A stretch of DNA of 31,847 bases from Gammaproteobacteria bacterium (GTDB lineage: Bacteria > Pseudomonadota > Gammaproteobacteria > UBA7966): NCBI GenBank assembly GCA_003485715.1, contig DNIF01000151.1, positions 4,260-36,106 of the forward strand, given 5' to 3'. This document shows, in pieces, positions 17,672 to 26,065 of this stretch. The number at the start of each line of letters is the position of its first letter. Position 1 is the first letter of the stretch. Under the pieces are notes generated by a model. It did not search any database, had not been told where the DNA came from, and saw only the letters and a program-made list of their open reading frames with translations. A program made the translations under genes and the position numbers.

Positions 17672-18283
17672 TTACCGTGGTGCCATCGTGGGGTAAAGGA
17701 CTTGCGCGGCGGTTTTGGGCTGGGCCGCCGGCTTGCCCGTCAGCACCGCATCCTCGGAAATCGCGCGGCCCATGCGAACGAACAGGCCGACAACTTCCGG
17801 GTGGTTGCCGATGCCGGTCTCGTTCAGCATCTGCTTGAATGCTGGCGTGCCGAACTGGTCAAGCGCGCGCTTGGCCACGGCAAGGTTTTCTTCGAGCTTC
17901 GCCCCACCAAACTCGGCGCTGGCGCGCGTCTCTTCTGCCCACGTCTCGCGGGCCGCGTCGACCAGTGCTTGCTGGCGCGCATCCAAGGCGGGCGCGACTT
18001 TTTCGAGAAGCGCCTGCGCTGCTTCCTGCGACAGGCCGGCATCGCGGGCTGCGCTGGAGAAGGTCGACAGGACTTCCGGGTCGTATTCCTTGCCTTCCGG
18101 CGCCTTGAACTCGTAGGCCTCGGGCGCGTCGGCCTTGGGCTCTTCAGCCGGCTTGGCGTCTGCGTCGGCGACCGCGTCGGCCTTGGTCGCGTCTGCGGCA
18201 GGCGCAGGCGCAGGCGTCAGCAGCGTGTCAGTCGCTGTCGCTGGCTCGCTCGAGGATTGCGTTTCGGGTTCGTTCGCGCTCAT
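17672..18283 (-). CDS. Capsid scaffolding protein
   Basis: A 203-residue, strongly acidic, Ala/Lys/Glu-rich protein with low-complexity repeats in the first 60 residues (DAVADADAKPAEEPKADAPE) and long helices after them. A short conserved patch reads YEFKAPEGKEYDPEVL. Position, length, acidity and coiled-coil character match the scaffolding proteins that precede the capsid gene in podoviruses. The ATG at 18283 has a very strong GGAGGAGG sequence upstream. The ORF overlaps the end of the Bbp19-like gene by 56 nt in another frame. Scaffolds diverge quickly, so this call leans on context. Confidence 0.8.
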   Translation of the reverse strand: MSANEPETQSSSEPATATDTLLTPAPAPAADATKADAVADADAKPAEEPKADAPEAYEFKAPEGKEYDPEVLSTFSSAARDAGLSQEAAQALLEKVAPALDARQQALVDAARETWAEETRASAEFGGAKLEENLAVAKRALDQFGTPAFKQMLNETGIGNHPEVVGLFVRMGRAISEDAVLTGKPAAQPKTAAQVLYPTMAPR

Positions 18284-18581
18284 TCGCCTCCTCCATCATC
18301 AAGGCCAGCGCCTTGGGGTAACGGCTCACCGCCTCGACAAGTCTCAAACCGTCTTCCCGCTGCCCGAGCACGAACGCCATGCGCACGGGCTCGGGGTCGA
18401 ACGCCGAGCGGAACACATGCGCCCGGGACAGCTTCCGCCACACCACCCGCCGGCCTTGGTCGCTGGCCAGCAGCCACAGCAGGTCGGCCTCTTCCTCAGC
18501 CGCGTCCTGGGCCGCGAACTCTGCCTGCAGTTTGCGGCGCGCCCTCGCGCTCGCGGTATCGGGCCAGGCGTCAGGCTCCAC
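18228..18581 (-). CDS. Bbp19-like phage protein
   Basis: A 117-residue protein with an ADLLWLLASDQGRRVVWRKL segment, then AHVFRSAFDPEPVRMAF and LGQREDGLRLVEAVSRYP. This order (L.WLL....GRR..WR.L...G.FRS.F....MAF..G.R..G..L) is the signature of the Bbp19-type family found beside scaffold genes in BPP-1-like phages. The biochemical function is unknown to me. The start is the first available GTG (18581), directly after an in-frame stop, with no strong Shine-Dalgarno sequence. The C-terminus is highly charged (EEANERERTRNAIL). It is the first gene of the head block after the 81-nt gap that follows the three-gene insert. Confidence 0.72.
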   Translation of the reverse strand: MEPDAWPDTASARARRKLQAEFAAQDAAEEEADLLWLLASDQGRRVVWRKLSRAHVFRSAFDPEPVRMAFVLGQREDGLRLVEAVSRYPKALALMMEEANERERTRNAILERASDSD

Positions 18582-18611
18582 TCATTGCCCCACACAAACA
18601 CGCACCACCCA

Positions 18612-18640
18612 TGGATAGCACAACCCTATCGGCCGCGCAA
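18612..18640 (-). promoter_or_regulatory. Weak candidate promoter ahead of the head genes
   Basis: In the 81-nt gap between the 357-residue gene and the Bbp19-like gene, the minus strand reads TTGCGC (18635-18640), a 17-nt spacer and TATCCA (18612-18617). Each hexamer matches only 3 of 6 consensus bases. A short inverted repeat, GATAG then CTATC with a 7-nt loop, overlaps the spacer. The position, at the start of the capsid block, is its main support. Confidence 0.2.
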
Positions 18641-18662
18641 ATCACCCCGCCGCGCGATCTCG

Positions 18663-19736
18663 TCATGCGGGGAGGCTCGTGTCGGTGGTCGGGGCCTGCT
18701 GCCCGCTCGCGGCCCAGTTGACGCCGAAGTAGTCCGTGAGGCGCTGCCGCACGAAAAGGTCGTCGGCACGCGACGGGCTGGCGCCAGGCGCTGGCAGTTC
18801 GAAGCCGACCACAGCGAAGTACCGCCCGCACATGCGCTCCGATTGGGGTCGCGAGAAGGGGATGAATATCGCGGCATGGTCTCCGGCCCCAAGGTCATTG
18901 ACTGCGGGGTTCACGAACACGTCCTGCACAGGCCCCTCCACGAGGCCGGCCGTCTGGCCCACTTGGCTGAAAATGCTCGCGCGCCCGCCGCCACCGGCCA
19001 TGCGGCCATCGGCAATAATCCTCAGCATCTGCGGCGCGTCCGGGTTTGCCAGACGGACGCCTGACTGCCATCCGGCGATAAGCGCGTTAAGCGCTGCAGC
19101 CGGCGGGGCTGGGTTGATCAACTCCGTGCCCCACGACGGCGGGGCGCCAGTGGCGACCCAGTCGGTCCGGAACAAGGCAATGCTCCGATGCCCATCATCA
19201 GCATTGCCCACCACCTGCAAAACGGGCTGGTGGTGAAAAACACTGTAGCCCTCGTTGAAATGGCGGAATAGCACATACCACACCATGCCGCGCGATGGGT
19301 TAGGCGCAAATTCCCCGCATGCAGAGCTGCTGACGCCGCTCATTAGGTTGCCGTAAGCGGCGCGCCACTCGCACGCCCCTTCGGCGTGGGTCAGCGCAAC
19401 GTGCGCGTCGGCAATGTTTTCTTTCCGGCGCCACACTGCTCGCCCCGTTATCGAAACGTGGGTAAAAAAAATCCCACCGAAGCCAGCCGACCCGGTCAAA
19501 TGCTCTGGGTCAAGCGCCTCCCCCGGATAACCACACGACACCAGCTCGCCATCGCGCGGCGGCGTCCGGTATCGCACGCCTGCCGAGCTGGACGCCGCCC
19601 ACTGGTAATTCGCGGCGTGCGCCGTGCTGCCGTAGTTAATCAGCGTCTTGATGCGCATGGACTGCAGGCTCGAAAAATCGAGATTCAGCCGCGCATAGGT
19701 CGGGGCGCTCACACGGCGGGAGATAGATCGCCTCAA
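18663..19736 (-). CDS. Unrecognised 357-residue phage protein in the head-module insert
   Basis: I do not recognise this protein. The chosen start is TTG at 19736, which overlaps the preceding stop (TTGA) and has AAGAGG 8 nt upstream. A longer reading from 19799 would run deep inside the previous gene. The sequence is rich in aromatic and Gly residues (FGGIFFTHVSITGRAVWRRK, FRHFNEGYSVFHHQPVLQVV) and looks like a beta-rich virion or enzyme-like fold. The end is Pro/Thr-rich. There is no signal peptide or membrane segment. It is the last of three consecutive genes between portal and Bbp19-like that are not part of the usual podovirus head set as I know it. A role in capsid or tail decoration is a guess. 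Confidence 0.65.
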   Translation of the reverse strand: MRRSISRRVSAPTYARLNLDFSSLQSMRIKTLINYGSTAHAANYQWAASSSAGVRYRTPPRDGELVSCGYPGEALDPEHLTGSAGFGGIFFTHVSITGRAVWRRKENIADAHVALTHAEGACEWRAAYGNLMSGVSSSACGEFAPNPSRGMVWYVLFRHFNEGYSVFHHQPVLQVVGNADDGHRSIALFRTDWVATGAPPSWGTELINPAPPAAALNALIAGWQSGVRLANPDAPQMLRIIADGRMAGGGGRASIFSQVGQTAGLVEGPVQDVFVNPAVNDLGAGDHAAIFIPFSRPQSERMCGRYFAVVGFELPAPGASPSRADDLFVRQRLTDYFGVNWAASGQQAPTTDTSLPA

Positions 19737-21532
19737 GTGAAATACCTCTTGGTTGCAAGCGGCTTGCCCGGGTAGAGCTGAACCCCTATGGCCAGGCACT
19801 CAGTTTGGGCGGCCGGGAACGGGAGCTGGATGTAAAACATCCGGCCATCGCCCCTTCTGTACCTCATCATCCGGAACGGGTGGAACTCAACCTGATCAAG
19901 GCTGACTGCGACGCCAGACATCGACACGACGGACGGCCCGTCGAGGTCGTCCCGGTCGAAGAAAATCGTCTGCGGCTGGCCCGCTGTGTTCAGATCCCCG
20001 ATGCCGACCGGACGGACGAATCGCCCGTCATTCGCGTGGCCGGGACAAATCAGCCGAATCATGTTGTGGCCAAACAGGCTGAAGAACGCGCTGGGCATCA
20101 GGTCCATGCCGGTCGCCAGCGGGAAGGCCACGCACGACACCAGCGGCATGCCGATGCGCGTGATCGTCCCGGCGTTTCGGTCGATGACGATGTCGGCGCC
20201 CCCAACCCGCCACGGGCCTTGCTGGCCGGCGCTCACGTACCGCTCCAGGCGACACGAGACCGGCGTGGAAGACGTCATCAGCGCGTTCTCACAGGCGCCT
20301 GAAATGAGCTCCAGCACCCCCGCCCCCGCGTTCGGCTGCGTCGGCCCCCACCACGCGATGACGCGATTGTGGTAGGCGTGTGCCGGACTTTCACAGACAA
20401 CACGGGCCAGCTGGAACGTGCCGCTGGTGAAGCCGGCTTGCGTGAAGTTCAGGGTTCCAGTGCCGCCACCGCCGTTCGCGGTGACCCTCGTTGGCGTGAA
20501 CGAGACCAGCACGAACCCTGACGCCGGCAACTTGCTGGCCGCGTCCGAGCTGAACATCGCGCGGGGCTGCCCGCCGGCGAAGTTGTTGTAAGGCGATGGG
20601 CTGGTGCCGATGTCGCCGAACAGCCCAGCGCGGGCGCTCATCGGGGCGACGTTGTCGGTGGACGACACCTGCCACGGATGCTGTGGCGATTGGCGCACGG
20701 CCTGGCCTTGAAATATTCGGTCTTGCCCCTCGACCCCGATGCAATGCAGCAGCTCGTGCCCAAGCGGAACCGTCGGCTCGGCTGGGTTTACGATGCTGCG
20801 AATACCAATCTCGGGCGAGAACAGGTCCCATAGGCTAGCGCCGCCGTGCGTATAGGGCTGCGCTGGAATGTTGTGGTGCCCGCCATTGCCGCCCCACGCC
20901 ATGGGGGAATACGGGCCGGCCACGTTGCGGTATCGATACCAGAAACGATAGATGTCCTCCGTGAGCTCGGCGTTGGGGTAGCTCGTCCCTTCCGTTACCT
21001 TCGTCAACCGCACGGTGACGCTCGGCAACACCTCGTTACTGAAAATCTGGAAGATCTGCGAGTCACGGTAGAAGTAAATGCGCGAATCGTCGTAACCGCG
21101 CACGCAAACGGACCGCTCGTTGGGTGAGGCGACCCCGTCGATCTGGATGTTGAACCAGTCGCCCACGATGATGTCCGGGTCCAGTCGCGGGTTGTAGCCT
21201 GAAATCTCGATGGATGATTGCGCGCGATTGAATGTGACCGTGCGCCCAGTCAGCACAATCGAGGCGGGCAGATACCCGCCCATGCACATGGTGCCCGGCA
21301 CCGCCACTGACGGGCGGACGCGCGGGAACGTCCACTCTCTGTAATCAAGCCAGCGCGTGACGCCATCGGACCACCGCGTGCCGCGCAGCGTGCGGCTCAC
21401 TGGGTCGTTCACGCGCTGCGGCACCGCCTCGCCATTCATGCCGACGCCGTTGAAAATGTCGAACGCATCCCCGTTGTTCGGGGGCGGCCACCGCTCGAAG
21501 GCGCGGAACTTGGGCTGAACGAGCAACGGCAT
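19733..21532 (-). CDS. Unrecognised 599-residue virion-type protein with an HELLH metalloprotease-like motif
   Basis: The frame extends to GTG at 21541, but ATG at 21532 forms a TGATG junction with the preceding stop and has GGAG about 8 nt upstream, so it is preferred. Residues 1-250 are beta-rich with many aromatics (DSRIYFYRDSQIFQIF, DIYRFWYRYRNVAGPYSP). Residues 257-269 read LGHELLHCIGVEG. This is a zincin HExxH (His259, Glu260, His263) followed by the metzincin-like Gly, but the third-ligand position is Gly rather than His or Asp. An Asp follows two residues later. Residues 300-600 are Gly/Ser/Thr-rich strands ending in MFYIQLPFPAAQTECLAIGVQLYPG. Peptidase activity is inferred only. The protein could equally be a structural spike with a chance motif. 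Confidence 0.7.
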   Translation of the reverse strand: MPLLVQPKFRAFERWPPPNNGDAFDIFNGVGMNGEAVPQRVNDPVSRTLRGTRWSDGVTRWLDYREWTFPRVRPSVAVPGTMCMGGYLPASIVLTGRTVTFNRAQSSIEISGYNPRLDPDIIVGDWFNIQIDGVASPNERSVCVRGYDDSRIYFYRDSQIFQIFSNEVLPSVTVRLTKVTEGTSYPNAELTEDIYRFWYRYRNVAGPYSPMAWGGNGGHHNIPAQPYTHGGASLWDLFSPEIGIRSIVNPAEPTVPLGHELLHCIGVEGQDRIFQGQAVRQSPQHPWQVSSTDNVAPMSARAGLFGDIGTSPSPYNNFAGGQPRAMFSSDAASKLPASGFVLVSFTPTRVTANGGGGTGTLNFTQAGFTSGTFQLARVVCESPAHAYHNRVIAWWGPTQPNAGAGVLELISGACENALMTSSTPVSCRLERYVSAGQQGPWRVGGADIVIDRNAGTITRIGMPLVSCVAFPLATGMDLMPSAFFSLFGHNMIRLICPGHANDGRFVRPVGIGDLNTAGQPQTIFFDRDDLDGPSVVSMSGVAVSLDQVEFHPFRMMRYRRGDGRMFYIQLPFPAAQTECLAIGVQLYPGKPLATKRYFT

Positions 21533-22002
21533 CACTGCCACTCCAAGAAGACGTCAACGGTGCCAGACTCGGCAATCACGTCCGAGTCGATCCACAGCGA
21601 CTGAATGCCACCGGCCACAGAAAACTCGTAGAAGTCCAGCCCACCGCCCGGGGTCGTGTACGCGCGAAGCAAGCTCGCGGAGCCCACAAATGAATCCTGA
21701 CGCATCTGCGTCGCAGCCTCGGCTTGCGTAGCCGCGTTGAGACAGAACCGCACCACCTTGGCAGTCGGGGCTGACGAGCGCACGACAACACTCAGCACCC
21801 GGAATGCGTTCGCCGCGTTAAAGGCGATTACCGCCGTGGGAAACCCGCCGGTGTCGGTCCGCAGCGGATTCGTCCGCTGGGCGAAGGCCGCCGCGTTGAG
21901 CGTCCCGCCGCCGGCATCAGTCATCAGGCGGCCATCCGCGTCAACACGGACCCGCCGGTTCACCCCCGTCTCGGTCAACCCCCAAAGTTCTGTACTCAGC
22001 AC
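21532..22002 (-). CDS. Unrecognised 156-residue beta-rich phage protein
   Basis: No family is recognised. It starts at GTG 22002, with AAGGAGG 5 nt upstream, 1 nt after the portal stop, and ends in a TGATG overlap with the next gene. The N-terminus (ELWGLTETGVNRRVRVDADGRL) looks like the virion-protein opening seen in many phage decoration and fibre-base proteins. The rest alternates short strands: FRVLSVVVRSSAPTAKVVRF, then GGLDFYEFSVAGGIQSLWID and a GTVDVFLEWQ end. This is the size and texture of a small jelly-roll domain. It is the first gene of the three-gene insert and is probably a virion component; this is inference. Confidence 0.65.
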   Translation of the reverse strand: MLSTELWGLTETGVNRRVRVDADGRLMTDAGGGTLNAAAFAQRTNPLRTDTGGFPTAVIAFNAANAFRVLSVVVRSSAPTAKVVRFCLNAATQAEAATQMRQDSFVGSASLLRAYTTPGGGLDFYEFSVAGGIQSLWIDSDVIAESGTVDVFLEWQ

Positions 22003-22003
22003 G

Positions 22004-23677
22004 TCAGCCTCCTTGCGGCGTCGTGTAGCCGCTGAACATTTGAATCACGTCGGTCAGGGCGTTCGGCTGGTCGGTGCGCGCGGCGCCGAGGTCACGCGCC
22101 ACCTTGGCCTGCTGCGCCATCTGCTCGGCCTGCGCGGCCGCCTGCTGCGCCTCGGCGCGCTGCTGGCGAATGATGGCCACGCGCTCGCCCGGCACAATCA
22201 GGTCCGGGTCGACGCCCAGCATGTCCGCGTACGCGTCGACCCAGCGGTCGGCGTCCAGCTTGTCCAGCGCCTCGGGCTTGAACTGCGCCACGGCGCCGAG
22301 GTTGGCGACGAAGCGGTCGATGCTGGTGGTTGCCACCGCCCGCTGCGCCTGCGCCAGCATGGAGACGAACTCGACCGACAGCTCGCGACCCTGCAGGTCG
22401 GGCGGCGGCGGCGGGATGGTGCCTGTGTCGGCCATGGCGTCGAAGGCCAGGTCAATCAGCGGGGACAGCAGCTCGGAGTGCAGGCGCTCGAGCACTGGCC
22501 CCAGCATCAGCAGCTTCTCCTCGTGCCGCTCGGCCACCTCGGTGGCCGTCATCTGCCGGCGGTCGCTCGATGCCAGCATCAGGAACAGGTCGGCGTAGAA
22601 CGACTCACGAATCCGCGTGCGGGTGTCCTGGATATCCATCAGCAGTCCGTTGAGGTCCAGTCGGACTTGCCACACGGGGCGGATGACCTGCCCTGATTGC
22701 TGGCCGTCATGGTAGGACACGCCGCCGGGCAGCAGGTCAACGCCATTGCCGGCCATCGAGGCCGGGGCCTCCACGGGCGGCATCGTCTGGTAGTCGATGG
22801 CCTGCGCCTTGCGCCGGTGCAGGTGCTGGAGTGCGCGCACGTCGCCCAGCGACTCATGCCCAGGCCCGGTGCCGTACACGTCGCCGCCGGACGTCACCCA
22901 GCGCGGTGCCACCGCCGGGAATCGCCGATAGCCCGACTCGCGCAGGAACTCGCGGGTCTGGTCGCCGGGCTCGAAATACACGCTGCGCCACGGCATGTTG
23001 CGGGCGTCCCGCCGGCGCACATCGCGGTCGGCGCGCGGCTCGATGGCGTGCGCGACAACTACGCCGGAGACGAGGTTGCCCGTGCGCCAGCGTCGGCTCA
23101 CCGACGGGCTGACGGACTCGAGACCGAACTGCCCCACCAGCTCACCAACCGTCATCTCGAACTGCCGATAGAGCGTGGTCACTTGGCCGAGGTGGTCCGT
23201 GGCAATGGCGTACTGCCCGGCCGTCAGCGGGTGATGCCAGACCACATGCTCGAAGTCTGGCGTGACCAGGTTCGCCGCCGTGCCGTACAGCGCCAGCTCC
23301 TCGTAGACCGAGTGCAGCGCGCGGTAGGTGTTGCCGGCGCCGAACAGCATCAGCATGCGGCGCTGAACGTCAGCCAGCCAGCGCTTGATGGAGTCCGACT
23401 CATCAAGCTCCGGGTCGGTCGTCGTCAACCGGAACCACGGCCTGGCCGGGCTCGTCATGCCGGCCATCATGCCGGCCGCCAGCGTGCGCAAAGCGCGGAT
23501 GCCGGACGAGTCCAGAATCTCCTGGTGCCGCCGCCGGCTGTCATTGCGCTCGCTGGGCTGGAACTGGCCGGTGTGCGGCAGGTAGGCGTCCGACAGGTCC
23601 TGCCAGCGGGCACGGTGCCCGCTCTGCTCGGTCCGTAGCCCTTGCCAGCGCTTGGTGTAGTCGCGCCGGGTCGTCAC
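22004..23677 (-). CDS. Portal protein (head-tail connector, T7 gp8-like)
   Basis: A 557-residue portal. The family landmarks are an N-terminal DYTKRWQGLRTEQSGHRARW helix, then YLPHTGQF, ILDSSGIRALRTLAAGMMAGMTSPARPWFRL, and DVQRRMLMLFGAGNTYRALHSVYEELALYGTA. The wing/stem region holds NLVTPDFEHVVWHHPLTAGQYAI. The C-terminal third is a long Gln/Ala-rich helix (RQQRAEAQQAAAQAEQMAQQAK) of the crown or barrel type. Twelve copies form the DNA channel in this family. The start is GTG at 23677, close to the preceding stop. It lies downstream of the large terminase and two small genes, as expected for a packaging cluster. Confidence 0.92.
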   Translation of the reverse strand: MTTRRDYTKRWQGLRTEQSGHRARWQDLSDAYLPHTGQFQPSERNDSRRRHQEILDSSGIRALRTLAAGMMAGMTSPARPWFRLTTTDPELDESDSIKRWLADVQRRMLMLFGAGNTYRALHSVYEELALYGTAANLVTPDFEHVVWHHPLTAGQYAIATDHLGQVTTLYRQFEMTVGELVGQFGLESVSPSVSRRWRTGNLVSGVVVAHAIEPRADRDVRRRDARNMPWRSVYFEPGDQTREFLRESGYRRFPAVAPRWVTSGGDVYGTGPGHESLGDVRALQHLHRRKAQAIDYQTMPPVEAPASMAGNGVDLLPGGVSYHDGQQSGQVIRPVWQVRLDLNGLLMDIQDTRTRIRESFYADLFLMLASSDRRQMTATEVAERHEEKLLMLGPVLERLHSELLSPLIDLAFDAMADTGTIPPPPPDLQGRELSVEFVSMLAQAQRAVATTSIDRFVANLGAVAQFKPEALDKLDADRWVDAYADMLGVDPDLIVPGERVAIIRQQRAEAQQAAAQAEQMAQQAKVARDLGAARTDQPNALTDVIQMFSGYTTPQGG

Positions 23678-23678
23678 G

Positions 23679-24032
23679 TCACTCGCCCAGCAGCGTATTG
23701 CGGCCCAGCGTGAGGCTGGTCGGGGGCACCCCGGCAGGGCCGGTCAGCAGTGTGCCAGACATGCCTTGGCCATCACGCGCCCGAGTGTCGCGCAGGAACT
23801 GCGCCACGTCCGGCGTGCGCCGCTCCGCCTGCTGCTGGGCAGCGACAGCACCCTCCAGCACCGAACGCTGCTGGGCAGCCTGCTTCTGCATGGCGCGCTC
23901 GGCCCGGCGCTGCTGCTCGGGCGCCCGGATTGCCTGCACGACAGTGGCGCCCGCCCCTAAGATGCTCGCAACGGTCGCGGTGGCCTTGATCGCCGGCATC
24001 GCGGCTGCAATCAACGGTGCGACCAAAGCCAC
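23679..24032 (-). CDS. Small phage protein with hydrophobic N-terminus
   Basis: A 117-residue protein. The first 35 residues are hydrophobic (LVAPLIAAAMPAIKATATVASILGAGATVV) and could enter a membrane or pack as a coiled helix. They are followed by a Gln/Arg-rich coiled coil (PEQQRRAERAMQKQAAQQRS, AAQQQAERR) and a flexible tail with RNTLLGE at the end. Small proteins of this design recur between terminase and portal in podoviruses, but I know of no proven role. The start is GTG with AGGGGGTGA upstream. It is separated from the acetyltransferase stop by 3 nt and from the portal start by 1 nt. Confidence 0.65.
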   Translation of the reverse strand: MALVAPLIAAAMPAIKATATVASILGAGATVVQAIRAPEQQRRAERAMQKQAAQQRSVLEGAVAAQQQAERRTPDVAQFLRDTRARDGQGMSGTLLTGPAGVPPTSLTLGRNTLLGE

Positions 24033-24035
24033 GGC

Positions 24036-24521
24036 TCACCCCCTAAGGCGCTTAATGTGCGCCCGCTCGACCATAGCGTAGCCCAATTGCTGAACCAACT
24101 CCCCAACCCTCGCGCCTGACCCACGCACCAGGTCCGACACCACCACCGCCGACGCACCACCCTCGCGGCCCCACGCCTCGGCCGCCCGCAGTAGCCGGAC
24201 GCCAGCAGCCGACCCACGGTGCCGCTCATGCACCCACCAGCCACACACGGTGACCACGCGCGACCGGGGCGCCGCCCACGGCGCTGTCACCTGAGCGTAG
24301 AGCCCGCCCGCCAGCGCGGCGGCTCCATGCCGCGCCACCAGCAGCAAGTGGTCACTCGGGGCCAGCATCGTGTCCGGCGTCATCGTCAGCCCGCGCAGCG
24401 CCTCACGTGTCGCCGGGACGTCGAGCGGCAGGTACTCGCCCAGCCCCGAGTGCGCGTGGTACGGCGCCGCCATCTCGAGCAGCGCGTCAACATCACCCGG
24501 CCCAGCACGCTCGATGCGCAT
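24036..24521 (-). CDS. GNAT-family N-acetyltransferase
   Basis: A 161-residue protein with the GNAT layout: N-terminal IERAGPGDVDALLEMAAPYH, a central strand pair LLLVARHGAAALAGGLYAQV, the beta4 strand RVVTVCGWWVHERHRG, and the acetyl-CoA loop region RHRGSAAGVRLLRAAEAWGR, which resembles the (R/Q)xxGxG/A pyrophosphate-binding motif. It ends with the typical QLGYAMVERAHIKRL. The start is taken as ATG 24521, which shares its A with the terminase stop (TGATG); GTG 24524 is the alternative. The substrate cannot be read from sequence. Its place between terminase and portal suggests expression during packaging. Confidence 0.8.
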   Translation of the reverse strand: MRIERAGPGDVDALLEMAAPYHAHSGLGEYLPLDVPATREALRGLTMTPDTMLAPSDHLLLVARHGAAALAGGLYAQVTAPWAAPRSRVVTVCGWWVHERHRGSAAGVRLLRAAEAWGREGGASAVVVSDLVRGSGARVGELVQQLGYAMVERAHIKRLRG

Positions 24522-26065
24522 CACATCACCCGGGATAGCGGGTCATAGTCGCGCCGCGCATGCGGCATCGTCGCAGGCCGGGGCCCCACGATGTTCGGCA
24601 CCTGCACCGGGTGGGCGAACGTCAGCGCCAGCGCGTCCGCCGCGTCCGGGCTTGCCTGCCCGCGCCTCTTCATGTCCTCCTTGCGCTCGAGCTGCAGCCG
24701 GTTGTCCACCGTGTAGGTGTACTCCGGCGCCGTCAGCTCGGACGCCAGCGCCTCGTCCGCCGGCATGGACCCGATGGCAAGCCACTCGCGCATCCGCGCC
24801 CACATCTCGGCCCGGAGGTTGGCGTAGGCGCGCGGCTGCGATGCCCGGCTGCCGAAGTTGACCTCGAGCGGCCGGTAGCCCAGCGCGCGCAGGCGGTCGA
24901 CCACACCACCGCCCACGCCACCGCCATCCACGAACAGCACGACGTCCGCGCCCACGCGCCGGAGCTCGTTGACATGCTCGCCCACACGCGCCGCCAGCTG
25001 CTGCGTGTCCACGCCGCGCAACGTCACGCGCGGATGCGACACGCCATCACGCCCGACCCTGGTGTAGATCACGCTCGCATCATCGCCGTACCGCGCCACG
25101 TCGACGCCCACCAGCACCTGCGCGCCGGCAATCGTGCCCACCGCCGGCCGGCGGCCCATGGCCCCGTCGACGAGCTCGCGCGCGATGAACTGCATCGACG
25201 AGGCGCTGGGGAACACGCCCCGCACGCGCACGCGCACGAAGTCGCTGTCTTCGCCCTCGTCCGCCACCCACTGCGCCAGGCGGTCCTTGTTGGTGATGGC
25301 CACGGTCCGCGAGTCAATCTGCCGGGTGATCCACCGATGCCGACGCGCGCCGAAACACTCAGCGAAGCGCCCTGTGTTACGCGTCGGGTTGCCGAACACG
25401 AACCACATCGGCTCGCCGTCGGTGGTGCCGCCCTCGGCGACCTCCCAGATCTTGTCGGGCACCGCGCTCGCCTCGTCGAACGCGTAGAACGGCGTCGACG
25501 TCGCCGCGTGCAGCCCGGCGAACGCCTCGGAGTTTTCCTCGCGGCAGGTCTGGGCGTCGCAGCGCCACGCGTCCGGTTGCTGCCGGTGCCGCATGCTCAT
25601 CGCGCCGCGCCCGGTGGTGATGTCCCACCAGTGCGCCGTGATGGACAGCCGCGCCCAGCGCGATATCTCGGCCCACGTCTTGGTCGCGAGCTGCTCGCTT
25701 GTGTTAGCCGTGACCACGCCGCGCGCGTGCGGCCGGGTGCTCATGATCCAGCCGACCAGCCACGCCGTGAGCGTGGACTTGCCGATGCCGTGGCCGCTCG
25801 CGACTGCCATCTGCAGCGCGGGCACGGGCGCGCGGCCGTCGAACCCGCGCCGCCGCACCTCGGCCCCGACGGTATCGAGGTACTCGCAGGCCCACGCGTC
25901 GGGGCCGTGCTTGCAGGGGTAGCGCGACGCCCACGGCTCGGACAGGCGCACCAGCTGCAGCCCGGGGTCGGTGTCCCACGGGTAGGCGTACATCACCCAG
26001 CCGAGCGGGTCGTCGTAGTAGCGCGCCATGTCGGCGGCTAGGTCCGCCTCGGTCAGGCGGGCCAC
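24521..26065 (-). CDS. terL: Terminase large subunit (packaging ATPase and nuclease)
   Basis: A 514-residue DNA-packaging motor. The Walker A motif GHGIGKST has Lys96, the Walker B with catalytic carboxylates is FDEAS (Asp197, Glu198), and the RuvC-like nuclease begins with VGVDVARYGDDAS (Asp322) and continues with VLFVDGGGVGGGVVDRL. Near the N-terminus DPLGWVMYAYPW is the usual anchor of this family. A much longer reading from 26515 exists, but its first 150 residues are Arg/Pro-rich out-of-frame sequence of the small terminase. GTG 26065, with GGAGG about 10 nt upstream and inside the end of the TubC-like gene, gives a normal length. The stop overlaps the acetyltransferase start. Confidence 0.92.
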   Translation of the reverse strand: MARLTEADLAADMARYYDDPLGWVMYAYPWDTDPGLQLVRLSEPWASRYPCKHGPDAWACEYLDTVGAEVRRRGFDGRAPVPALQMAVASGHGIGKSTLTAWLVGWIMSTRPHARGVVTANTSEQLATKTWAEISRWARLSITAHWWDITTGRGAMSMRHRQQPDAWRCDAQTCREENSEAFAGLHAATSTPFYAFDEASAVPDKIWEVAEGGTTDGEPMWFVFGNPTRNTGRFAECFGARRHRWITRQIDSRTVAITNKDRLAQWVADEGEDSDFVRVRVRGVFPSASSMQFIARELVDGAMGRRPAVGTIAGAQVLVGVDVARYGDDASVIYTRVGRDGVSHPRVTLRGVDTQQLAARVGEHVNELRRVGADVVLFVDGGGVGGGVVDRLRALGYRPLEVNFGSRASQPRAYANLRAEMWARMREWLAIGSMPADEALASELTAPEYTYTVDNRLQLERKEDMKRRGQASPDAADALALTFAHPVQVPNIVGPRPATMPHARRDYDPLSRVM

